Shown here piece after piece: positions 17,288 to 25,035 of a DNA stretch of 47,745 nucleotides (its first letter is position 1; each line of letters begins with the position of its first letter). Location: assembly GCA_964410725.1 (NCBI GenBank), contig CAYPID010000015.1, positions 1 to 47,745 of the forward strand. The letters run 5' to 3'. The notes beneath the pieces were generated by a model. That model did no database searches. It had not been told where the DNA came from and saw only the letters and a list, made by a program, of their open reading frames with translations. A program made the position numbers and the translations under genes. The stretch is from CALAZP01 sp964410725. Its GTDB lineage: Bacteria > Bacteroidota > Bacteroidia > Chitinophagales > Saprospiraceae.

Positions 17288-17920
17288 ATGGAAAATACTT
17301 ATCATTTCAAGTTCAGTTCTGGATCAGTACAATTTGAAGTTCAATCCGATGACAAGGATTTTATAGATGCCAAAATCAAGGAATTTGTTCATTTAAGTAC
17401 GGGAAAATTCAATGATGGAGATGGACAAAAGCTTATACCCACATCAGAAACCACCCCAGTTAAAAAAGAAGTTTTTATTGAAAAGCTCAGCAAAGAAGAG
17501 GAAAAACCAGCTAAGCCCAAGAAAATTGTAAAGAAACGTGGGCCTAAAATTGCTGAAATCGTTGAGGTTGAAGAAGAATTGGAAGCAGCTAAAGTTGCAA
17601 AAGCCATTCGAGAATCTCCATATTCTCCCAAGGTTAAAGAAAGCATCCTCACTGGCCGAAATCAATTGAACAGAATTTTGCTTTCCTTCTACTTTATATT
17701 AGAAGTGTATGGGGAAAGAGGTGTACCTTCTACATTTATTGCAGATATCACCGAGCAATTGGGCAATGAAATTAAGAAAACCAATATCTCTACCCAATTA
17801 AAAAAACACCAAGAATTATTTTCCTCCAGCGATATACCCGGAAAGGGAAAAACAGTTAAATATCAGTTATCTAATGCTGGCTTAATGAGGGTTCAAGAAT
17901 TGATGAGAGGGGATATTTAA
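17288..17920 (+). CDS. Unknown protein with charged linker and possible winged-helix C-terminus
   Basis: I do not recognise this 210-residue protein. Residues 1-40 form a small predicted beta-rich domain (YHFKFSSGSVQFEVQSDD) that resembles the shape of a ligand-binding or DUF-type N-terminal strand set. Residues 60-105 are a Lys/Glu/Pro-rich linker, with a basic patch KKIVKKRGPK. The C-terminal 90 residues are mostly helical (LNRILLSFYFILEVYG, then FIADITEQLGNEIKKTNISTQLKKHQ) and end in KGKTVKYQLSNAGLMRVQEL, which reads like the wing and last helix of a winged-helix domain. No signal peptide or membrane segment, so it is probably cytoplasmic. It has its own promoter element and ends in a small hairpin facing the OPT gene. 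A nucleic-acid-binding role is only a guess. Confidence 0.65.
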   Translation: MENTYHFKFSSGSVQFEVQSDDKDFIDAKIKEFVHLSTGKFNDGDGQKLIPTSETTPVKKEVFIEKLSKEEEKPAKPKKIVKKRGPKIAEIVEVEEELEAAKVAKAIRESPYSPKVKESILTGRNQLNRILLSFYFILEVYGERGVPSTFIADITEQLGNEIKKTNISTQLKKHQELFSSSDIPGKGKTVKYQLSNAGLMRVQELMRGDI

Positions 17921-17925
17921 TCCCC
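17909..17925. terminator. Small hairpin between converging genes
   Basis: GGGGAT (17909-17914) and ATCCCC (17920-17925) form a perfect 6-bp stem around a 5-base loop, straddling the stop codon of the unknown gene and lying 6 bases from the OPT gene stop. It has no proper U tract on either side, so termination is possible but not strongly supported. Confidence 0.3.
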
Positions 17926-17930
17926 TTCCA

Positions 17931-19886
17931 TCAAACCTTATTGAAAGCAGATCTTGCAGACCAATACAGCCAAAACGTCACTAATCCTACGACGACAAGG
18001 CCTGGCCCACTGCCCAGGGAATCTTCAAAAATTGCCATAAAATCAGAGGTTCCGTATATCGCCACTGGTATCGCTAAAAATATACCAATCAGGGCTTCTC
18101 CTGTAATAAGTCCCGAGGCAAATAATAATCCATCTTTTTCACTCTGGTGATTTTTCGCCGCATAGTCCTCTTTAGTGAGGATAGACTTTTTAGACGCACT
18201 ATATCTTTTAACCAACCATGATACTATTCCTCCTAACATAATGGCACTATCTAATTCAAAAGGAAGATACAGCCCTACTGCAACTGCTAATACGGGCACG
18301 GAAAAATCACTTCCTATTTTCTTAAGCCACTGATCCAAAACGATAATTACCACACCTATCCCCATTCCGATATACACCATAGTCCAAGGTAAGTCACCAG
18401 AAAATACCCCTCTAGCTACACTTTCCATTAAGGTAGCTTGGGGAGCGGCAAGGGCATCTGGTTGAGCTTCAGTTGCCGGACCGAATCCATAAGCAGTATT
18501 GAGTAAATCCAAAACTAAAGGTAAAGCCAGAGCTGCAGATACCACCCCAATCATTTGCATGATTTGCTGCTTTTGAGGAGTGGCCCCTAAAAGATGCCCT
18601 GCTTTCAAATCCTGCATATTATCCCCGGCAATAGCAGCAGCACAACAGACTACCGCACCAATTAGAATGGCCGCTGCGGGACCTTTCTCCGCCCCCGAAC
18701 CTAACAACGCCAACAAGATTAGAGAAGAAGTCAAAATGGTGGCTATAGTCACGCCTGAAATTGGATTATTGGAACTCCCAACTAAACCTGCCATATAACC
18801 AGCTACCGCGGAAAATAAAAATCCAGCAATAATCATAAGCAAAGCCATAAGTATAGATATATCCGCATCCAAAATTTCTCGATAATAAATAATAAATACA
18901 GGTACCACCATTACTCCAATTCCCATTATTACTAAAGACATAGGTGCATCCTTTTCTGTTCTAATAGTTACTTCCTTGGATTTATTTCTCAAGGCCTCTA
19001 TTCCTCCCTGCACCGCATAAACTATAGAACCCCTCATACTTATTAACGCCCAAATACCTCCAACTACCATGGCACCCACCCCTAAATACCTAATCTGCGA
19101 ACTCCAAATTTGGCCTCCTACAGAACCAACATCTTCTACCACTACATCATTAATAAAAATATATAATGGTATGCCTATCCACCAACTGATAACGCCTCCA
19201 GCAAAGACCAAAACTGCAATCCTGATGCCGACAATATATCCTACCGCTATAAGTGCTGGAGATAAATTCATGCCTATGTAACCATATATTTTTTGGGAAC
19301 TAATCGCAGCAGCTTCTGCTACACTATTCCAAATTTTAAGTCCAGCCTCTCCAAATTTTACAAGAGCTCCTGTTAGCGCACCAATAACCAAATACTTTAC
19401 AGACCCTCCCCCTTTTTCACCAGTTTTTAAGACTTCAGCAGTAGCTACCCCTTCGGGAAATTTCAATTGCTGTTGAACGATCAAAGCACTTCTCAAAGGA
19501 ATGGTAAATAGAACACCCAAAACACCTCCACATAGTGCGATCAAAACTGTTTCCAAATAATTAAAACTAGTCCAATAGCCCATTAAAACAAGAGCGGGAA
19601 AAGTAAAAATAACTCCAGCCGCTAAGGATTCTCCTGCAGAAGCAGCTGTTTGTACGATGTTATTTTCAAGAATATTATAATTCCTAAATAAACGAAGGAT
19701 GGCCATAGATAGCACCGCAGCTGGAATACTAGCTGAGACAGTGAGTCCGGCAAACAAACCTAAATAGGCATTAGCGGAGGCCAGTATCACAGATAATAAA
19801 GCGCCAAGAATGATGGCCTTGAAAGTAGTTTCAGGCAAAGTCGTTCCAGGACCAATATAAGGTGATTGACTGTTTTTGTTTTCCAT
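17931..19886 (-). CDS. OPT family oligopeptide/metal-chelate transporter
   Basis: A 651-residue inner-membrane protein of the OPT superfamily, with about 14-16 hydrophobic helices along its length. It starts with a short polar segment (ending GPGTTLPETTFKA) and then helix 1 (IILGALLSVILASANAYLGL), where the G-x-x-x-S-x-x-x-A-x-N-A-Y-L-G pattern is the family signature. GLVGSSNNPISG in the middle and AGDNMQDLKAGHLLGATP are also OPT marks. Family members import peptides or metal chelates by proton coupling; the substrate here is unknown. The two M28 peptidase genes next door suggest peptide uptake, but they are transcribed separately, so this is inference. Confidence 0.88.
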   Translation of the reverse strand: MENKNSQSPYIGPGTTLPETTFKAIILGALLSVILASANAYLGLFAGLTVSASIPAAVLSMAILRLFRNYNILENNIVQTAASAGESLAAGVIFTFPALVLMGYWTSFNYLETVLIALCGGVLGVLFTIPLRSALIVQQQLKFPEGVATAEVLKTGEKGGGSVKYLVIGALTGALVKFGEAGLKIWNSVAEAAAISSQKIYGYIGMNLSPALIAVGYIVGIRIAVLVFAGGVISWWIGIPLYIFINDVVVEDVGSVGGQIWSSQIRYLGVGAMVVGGIWALISMRGSIVYAVQGGIEALRNKSKEVTIRTEKDAPMSLVIMGIGVMVVPVFIIYYREILDADISILMALLMIIAGFLFSAVAGYMAGLVGSSNNPISGVTIATILTSSLILLALLGSGAEKGPAAAILIGAVVCCAAAIAGDNMQDLKAGHLLGATPQKQQIMQMIGVVSAALALPLVLDLLNTAYGFGPATEAQPDALAAPQATLMESVARGVFSGDLPWTMVYIGMGIGVVIIVLDQWLKKIGSDFSVPVLAVAVGLYLPFELDSAIMLGGIVSWLVKRYSASKKSILTKEDYAAKNHQSEKDGLLFASGLITGEALIGIFLAIPVAIYGTSDFMAIFEDSLGSGPGLVVVGLVTFWLYWSARSAFNKV

Positions 19887-19980
19887 AGATCATTTCATTA
19901 ATGGATAATTACTTTAGAGTTGCTTTAAATTAATTAAATTACTGACAGAAAAAAATTTTTAACTGTAACCTTAATTCAAA

Positions 19981-21537
19981 ATGAAAAAATTGGCCTTTTT
20001 ATCCTTCCTGATGCTGTGGGGAGGAATGATCACTTTTGCTCAAGAAAAAGTAGATGAATCAGCAGTAGAAACTATTAAAAAACACGGTTTAGAACAAAGC
20101 CAGGTTATGGAAATAGCTGGATGGATGACTGATGTATATGGCCCAAGATTAACCGGATCTCCTATGTTGGATAAGGCGACGGATTGGGCGGTGAAAACTT
20201 TAAAAGATTGGGGTATGGAAAACGTTTCCCTTCACCAATGGGGACCTTTTGGAAGGGGATGGACGCTGAATAGATTTGAAATGCATGCTTCTTCTCCCAA
20301 TTATTTTCCAATCATTGGTTACCCTAAAGCTTGGTCAAGTGGAGTCAATCAGGCAACTGGGGAGGTTATTTATCTCCAGGCTACCGAAGAAGAAGATTTA
20401 AAGAAATACGAAGGACAACTTGCCGGAAAGTTTGTCTTAATCGACACCATTAGAAATACGGAAGAATGGTTTGACGCACCGGCTAAAAGACATGATGATG
20501 CCAGTCTTCTAAATTTGGCCAATGCACCTGCTCCTACTCCAAGACCCGGAAGTGGGCGTTTCAATCAAGGAAGATTTTCATTTAATAGAATACTATGGGA
20601 TTTTATTGAATCTGAAAAACCTCTTGCTGTAATCGACAGAAGTTATAAGGGAGACCTTGGTACAGTATTCGTTTCCGGAGCCCGTTCGGGCAGTACCAAC
20701 GTTAGGGATAATGGCGCCTATGTGGTTCCTCAGGTTACTATAGCTGTTGAGCATTACAATCGAATATTCAGAATGCTGAACAAGGGGTTACCTGTTGAAT
20801 TGACCATGGATTTACAAGTCGCCTATTCAAACGAAGACGGAATGGAACACAATATTATTGCAGAAATTCCTGGTACTGATTTGAAAGAAGAAGTAGTCAT
20901 GTTTGGCGCCCATTTTGATTCCTGGCATACTGGAACGGGAGCAACTGATAATGGAGCAGGGTCCAGTGTAATGATGGAAGTTGCCAGAATCCTATTAAAA
21001 ACGATTGAAGAAACTGGGGTACAACCTAGAAGAACCCTTAGATTGGCCTTATGGACAGGAGAAGAACAGGGTTTATACGGTTCAAGAGCTTATGTAGCTG
21101 ACCATTTTGCAAATGTTGAAGGCAGAACCGTTCAATCCTTAAAACCTGAACAAGAAAATATTTCTGCTTATTATAATCTGGATAACGGCACCGGAAAAAT
21201 TAGAGGAGTGTATCTTCAGGGCAATACCCAAGTGGGAACCATCTTTAGGCCTTGGCTAGATTCTTTCAAGGATATGGGGGCCACCACCCTTTCCTTGAGT
21301 AATACAGGCGGAACAGATCACTTGGCATTTGATGCTGCTGGAATACCAGGATTCCAATTCATTCAAGATCCGATGGCTTATTCTACAAGAACTCACCACA
21401 GCAATATGGACAATCTAGATCATTTAGTTGGTGAAGATCTCATGCAGGCAGCTACCATTATCGCTTCATTCGTATGGCATACCGCTCAACGTGATGAAAA
21501 ATTACCCAGAAAATCTATTGACGTAAATGTCGAATAA
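19981..21537 (+). CDS. Exported M28 family zinc aminopeptidase
   Basis: A 518-residue exported metallopeptidase. The signal peptide is MKKLAFLSFLMLWGGMITFA with cleavage before QEK. A protease-associated-like insert covers roughly residues 125-250, and the M28 catalytic domain follows: zinc ligands H311 and bridging D323 (GAHFDSWHTGTGATDNGAG), catalytic E361 with ligand E362 (WTGEEQG), an Asp near 401 (NLDNGTG) and a His in THHSNMD near residue 470. All expected residues are present, so the enzyme should be active, removing N-terminal residues from peptides in the periplasm or outside. It diverges from the OPT transporter gene and converges on a second M28 gene, with a strong shared terminator between them. 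Confidence 0.93.
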   Translation: MKKLAFLSFLMLWGGMITFAQEKVDESAVETIKKHGLEQSQVMEIAGWMTDVYGPRLTGSPMLDKATDWAVKTLKDWGMENVSLHQWGPFGRGWTLNRFEMHASSPNYFPIIGYPKAWSSGVNQATGEVIYLQATEEEDLKKYEGQLAGKFVLIDTIRNTEEWFDAPAKRHDDASLLNLANAPAPTPRPGSGRFNQGRFSFNRILWDFIESEKPLAVIDRSYKGDLGTVFVSGARSGSTNVRDNGAYVVPQVTIAVEHYNRIFRMLNKGLPVELTMDLQVAYSNEDGMEHNIIAEIPGTDLKEEVVMFGAHFDSWHTGTGATDNGAGSSVMMEVARILLKTIEETGVQPRRTLRLALWTGEEQGLYGSRAYVADHFANVEGRTVQSLKPEQENISAYYNLDNGTGKIRGVYLQGNTQVGTIFRPWLDSFKDMGATTLSLSNTGGTDHLAFDAAGIPGFQFIQDPMAYSTRTHHSNMDNLDHLVGEDLMQAATIIASFVWHTAQRDEKLPRKSIDVNVE

Positions 21538-21577
21538 AAAAAAGGCCTTCTGATGAATTCAGAAGGCCTTTTTTTTT
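21538..21577. terminator. Strong bidirectional terminator between two M28 genes
   Basis: AAAGGCCTTCTGA (21541-21553) pairs perfectly with TCAGAAGGCCTTT (21559-21571), a 13-bp stem with a 5-base loop. It is flanked by A tracts on the left and T tracts on the right, so it terminates in both directions. It begins right after the stop of the left gene, and its right U tract overlaps the stop codon of the right gene. Confidence 0.92.
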
Positions 21578-23063
21578 AATAACCGTAGAGGGCTTTTCCG
21601 GCATCTTCATATTTATCTCCGGGCAACCAGAATGGTCGAGTCTTCATATTGGCGATATTCCGAGCGGCCTTCTCAAAAGCCTTACAATAAAGGTATAAAT
21701 AATCAAAATCAACACTATCTGCTTCATCAGAAACCTGATGGTAATACTTTCGAATTTCTTCGTCAAAAGCACCAAAACCAGGACTCAAGGTAATGGCAGG
21801 AACCCCAAGTCTAGCAAATGAAACATTATCAGATCGATCGAATAACCCTTGCTCTTCAGAGGGATTAGGGATAATGGTTAATCCAGCACTTGCTGCTCCA
21901 TCTTTTAATTCCTCATCAGTTCCTGTCCTACCAAATCCGATCATAGAAATAGTTGTCACATCATTATAGCCAGCACCATCAGTATTGAGATTAAAAACAG
22001 TCTGGTCGAGAGGAACCAAAGGATTATCTGCATAGTACTGACTACCTAATAAACCAATTTCTTCGCCAGTTACCGCCAAGATAACCACTGATCTTTTTGG
22101 AGGGTTAATAGCAAAAGAATGAGCCGCCGCCATCAAAGCAATAGTCCCCATACCATTATCTCTTGCCCCGTTAAATATACTATCTTCTTCTGTATAAGCG
22201 CCACCGCCATTTTTACCCATTCCAACATGGTCATAATGTGCAGTCAATAACATATATTCTTCTTTTAAGACAGGATCTGAACCTTCTATCAATCCGATTA
22301 CATTGAAAGTCTCCAATTTCTGGGCATACATACCCGATGACTGAAGGGAAGCAGTGGATTTAAACTCCTCCAATTGAAGTGGTTCCTTTTCTTTAAGCCA
22401 TCCATAAATAAGCTTTTGCTCAGCCTCCGTAGATTCTTCTCCATCTGAAAAAGAAATACTTGGTCTTCCAAAATACCTCTTGAAAAAAGGCCAGGGAAAC
22501 TGCATTCTATAGAGTTCAATTAAGCCAACAGCGCCTCTTTCAGCAGCTAACTTCTTCTTCCAACTCATAGCTCTAAAAATTTGGTTAGGATCCTGAGTGT
22601 CGGGGGGGCCAGGTAAGACCAATACAATTTTACCAGATACATCCATTCCCTCATAATCATTGTGGGATCCATCCTCATTTATCCAACCATGCCCTGCAAA
22701 TATTACCGGAGCTTCTAATGCGCCTCCCTTTCCACTTAGGATAATAAAATCCTCTCCAAACTCATAAGAAAGATCTCCAATAGTTAGCGCTGCTTCCATT
22801 GGTGGCACTTTTTCTTCTAATGGCACCATCTGCTTGTAATCCGGGGCATCAATTGGGGCAATAAGCCCTAAACCCTCTAAAAAAGTGGCGATAAATTCCC
22901 CTGCAATTTGATTCCCCGCTGATCCCGTCCTTCTACCTTCTAAGGCATCAGAGGCCAAAAAACGAAGATTAGCTTCCAATTGAACCTTCGATGGAATAGA
23001 AGACTCTTGAGCATTCAGCAAAAATGTGCCAGCTATTAAAAATAAGCCAAGTAGGTTTTTCAT
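21576..23063 (-). CDS. Exported M28 family peptidase with PA-like insert
   Basis: A 495-residue exported zinc peptidase, distinct from the neighbouring M28 enzyme. It has a signal peptide (MKNLLGLFLIAGTFLLNA), then SDALEGRRTGSAGNQIA, typical of M28 aminopeptidases, and a protease-associated-like region at about 95-250. The metal site is H276 and D302 (TAHYDH and ARDNGMG), E334/E335 (VTGEEIG), D362 (NTDGAG) and a C-terminal His in YYHQVSDEAD. All are present. It lies 5 bases downstream of the MazG-like gene on the same strand, so they are probably co-transcribed. Substrate preference is unknown. Confidence 0.92.
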   Translation of the reverse strand: MKNLLGLFLIAGTFLLNAQESSIPSKVQLEANLRFLASDALEGRRTGSAGNQIAGEFIATFLEGLGLIAPIDAPDYKQMVPLEEKVPPMEAALTIGDLSYEFGEDFIILSGKGGALEAPVIFAGHGWINEDGSHNDYEGMDVSGKIVLVLPGPPDTQDPNQIFRAMSWKKKLAAERGAVGLIELYRMQFPWPFFKRYFGRPSISFSDGEESTEAEQKLIYGWLKEKEPLQLEEFKSTASLQSSGMYAQKLETFNVIGLIEGSDPVLKEEYMLLTAHYDHVGMGKNGGGAYTEEDSIFNGARDNGMGTIALMAAAHSFAINPPKRSVVILAVTGEEIGLLGSQYYADNPLVPLDQTVFNLNTDGAGYNDVTTISMIGFGRTGTDEELKDGAASAGLTIIPNPSEEQGLFDRSDNVSFARLGVPAITLSPGFGAFDEEIRKYYHQVSDEADSVDFDYLYLYCKAFEKAARNIANMKTRPFWLPGDKYEDAGKALYGY

Positions 23064-23068
23064 AGATT

Positions 23069-23545
23069 TTATTGTGTTTTATTGATAATTTCCTCAAGAT
23101 TAGGAGAGGTATACCTAATCGACTTCAATGTTTTATGGTCCCCTTCCCGATAGACCAACCACTTGCCATCAACTTCTTTATAGTAAGCCTTGGTCTGACG
23201 TTCATTGGCGTAATATTCAACGGTAGCCACAGCATCTTCTTCCGAATCACAGGCCTTGCTCATATTACTCCTTTGGACTTCGTCAAACAACTTTTTAAAC
23301 AGATTACCCAATCCAAACTCTAAAACAGCTCCGGAAAGTACATACTGAAGATCACACAAAGCATCAGCTATTCCCACAATATCCCGCTCTTCAATGGCCT
23401 CGCTAAGTTCCTCCAATTCTTCTTGTAAAAGGGAAATACGTAACGCGCACCGATTAGAATCTGGAATAGATGGCTTCGTCAAAACCGGGTGTTGAAAAAG
23501 GTGATGAAATGCAGCCACTTGGTTTAACGAATCAATTTTTTCCAT
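23069..23545 (-). CDS. MazG-like all-alpha nucleotide pyrophosphohydrolase
   Basis: A 158-residue protein with an all-alpha NTP-pyrophosphatase fold of the MazG/PRA-PH superfamily. The metal-binding signature is EELEELSEAIEERD (42-55) followed by the helix with D61 and D65 (IADALCDLQYVL), matching ExxE...DxxxD. Such enzymes remove pyrophosphate from nucleotides, either phosphoribosyl-ATP or unwanted NTPs. The C-terminal third (NERQTKAYYKEVDGKWLVYR) is a small strand-rich extension. No histidine-pathway genes are near, so a house-cleaning role is more likely than HisE. It is the first gene of a short transcript with the M28 peptidase. Confidence 0.82.
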   Translation of the reverse strand: MEKIDSLNQVAAFHHLFQHPVLTKPSIPDSNRCALRISLLQEELEELSEAIEERDIVGIADALCDLQYVLSGAVLEFGLGNLFKKLFDEVQRSNMSKACDSEEDAVATVEYYANERQTKAYYKEVDGKWLVYREGDHKTLKSIRYTSPNLEEIINKTQ

Positions 23546-23580
23546 TTTTTACCTAAATATAAAAATTAAATTATTTCTTA

Positions 23581-23588
23581 TACTTTTG
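23581..23588 (+). promoter_or_regulatory. -7 promoter element of the arginine decarboxylase gene
   Basis: TACTTTTG is a perfect TAnnTTTG element about 50 bases before the TTG start. There is no good TTTG in the AT-rich stretch at -33. The ~40-base leader holds a small hairpin (CCGA 23594-23597 with TCGG 23604-23607). Confidence 0.5.
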
Positions 23589-23632
23589 CAATTCCGATTC
23601 CGGTCGGCTATGGTTTGATCCTTAAATAAACT

Positions 23633-23641
23633 ATGCGTTGA
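23633..23641 (+). other. Minimal frame AUG-CGU-UGA overlapping the speA start
   Basis: ATG CGT TGA encodes Met-Arg and stops. Its stop codon overlaps the TTG start of arginine decarboxylase (TTGA), which is in another frame. This geometry allows termination and reinitiation at TTG. The single sense codon specifies arginine, the substrate of the downstream enzyme, which may be chance. No evidence shows that it is translated. Confidence 0.35.
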
Positions 23642-25035
23642 CTAACACTTATTTCGACCTAATCGACCAAACTTTTTATTTTCCTCAAGAAGGATTTGAT
23701 ATAGAAAATAAAAGTTTGGTGTTTAATGGGGTTCCCCTCAAGTATCTTATTGAAAAGTATGGAACACCTCTCAAACTCACATATTTGCCAAAGATTGGAA
23801 GTCAGATCAAAAAGGCTAGAAATCTTTTCACGAGGGCAATGAATTCTCAAGGTTATAGAGGTCAATATTACTATTGTTACTGCACAAAAAGCTCTCATTT
23901 CAGCTACGTTATTAACGAGGTGCTAAAACACGATGTGCATTTGGAAACCTCCTCGGCATTCGATATAGATTTAATCAGAAAACTATACCGTTCCAAAAGA
24001 ATTACCAAAAAAACTATAATCGTTTGTAATGGGCTAAAAAATGAAGCCTATTTAGCTAAAATTACCGCCCTTATTAATGATGGATTTGAAAACGTCATTC
24101 CCGTTTTGGATAATATGTTTGAAATAGATTATTACAATCAACATGTTAAAGGAACTTGTAATATTGGGATAAGAGTTGCAACTGAAGAAGAACCTAATTT
24201 TGAATTTTATACGTCCAGACTTGGCATAAGAAATTCTAAAGTAACCGAATTCTACAAAGAAAAAATCGCGGATAATCCTAAGTTTAAACTTAAGATGCTT
24301 CATTTTTTTGTAGATACCGGGATTAAAGATTCATTATACTATTGGGGTGAACTCAAAAAAGCCATTAAAAAATATTGTGAAATCAAAAAACTATCCAAGG
24401 ACCTTCAGGCCATCAATATAGGCGGAGGAATGCCTATCCGTAATTCACTTGGTTTTGAATTTGATTACAAATATATGGTTAAGGAAATTGTGGCTAACAT
24501 CCTCTCGGCCTGTGAAGAAGATGAGGTTCCTGAACCTGATATTTTCACAGAATTTGGAAAATATACGGTTGGAGAAAGTGGGGCTACTATATTTTCAGTA
24601 TTGGCTCAAAAGCAGCAAAACGATGCTGAAACCTGGTACATGATTGATAATTCCCTGATGACTACCCTACCCGATACTTGGGGTATTGGCGAGCGATTCA
24701 TTTTATTGCCCATCAATAAGTGGCATAATGAATACCGTCGGGTTAATATTGGGGGCTTAAGTTGTGACAATTCCGATTATTACAATTCAGAAGTTCACGA
24801 AAGTCAAGTTTACCTGCCATCCTACGATTCACAGGATGAGGAACCTTTATACCTTGGATTTTTTCACACTGGAGCCTATCAAGATTCTATAGCTGGCTAT
24901 GGGGGAATCAAACACTGTCTAATTCCCTCTCCTAAGCATATCCTTATCTACAAGGATTCAAAAGGAAACCTGGTAGATAAGCTGTACCAAGAGGAACAAT
25001 CCTCTGAAGATATGCTGAAGATTTTAGGTTATTAA
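23638..25035 (+). CDS. speA: Arginine decarboxylase, Bacteroidota type
   Basis: A 465-residue PLP decarboxylase of the alanine-racemase fold that converts arginine to agmatine for polyamine synthesis. The PLP lysine is about K84 in YCTKSSHFS, the glycine-rich phosphate site is NIGGGMPI (about 260-267), and GGLSCDNSD holds the conserved Cys376-Asp377 pair that contacts substrate from the dimer partner. It is shorter than E. coli SpeA (about 630-660 residues) because it lacks the insertion domains. The start is the TTG at 23638: the next residues (TYFDLIDQTFYFPQEGF) fit the conserved N-terminus, and the ATG five bases earlier is in a frame that stops after two codons. It ends with a 4-base overlap with the converging glycogen phosphorylase gene. 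Confidence 0.9.
   Translation: MTNTYFDLIDQTFYFPQEGFDIENKSLVFNGVPLKYLIEKYGTPLKLTYLPKIGSQIKKARNLFTRAMNSQGYRGQYYYCYCTKSSHFSYVINEVLKHDVHLETSSAFDIDLIRKLYRSKRITKKTIIVCNGLKNEAYLAKITALINDGFENVIPVLDNMFEIDYYNQHVKGTCNIGIRVATEEEPNFEFYTSRLGIRNSKVTEFYKEKIADNPKFKLKMLHFFVDTGIKDSLYYWGELKKAIKKYCEIKKLSKDLQAINIGGGMPIRNSLGFEFDYKYMVKEIVANILSACEEDEVPEPDIFTEFGKYTVGESGATIFSVLAQKQQNDAETWYMIDNSLMTTLPDTWGIGERFILLPINKWHNEYRRVNIGGLSCDNSDYYNSEVHESQVYLPSYDSQDEEPLYLGFFHTGAYQDSIAGYGGIKHCLIPSPKHILIYKDSKGNLVDKLYQEEQSSEDMLKILGY

Noticed and set aside
23069..23545. HisE (phosphoribosyl-ATP pyrophosphatase) identity for the MazG-like protein
   Set aside because: No histidine genes are near and the length and C-terminal extension do not match HisE; kept as a general MazG-like enzyme.
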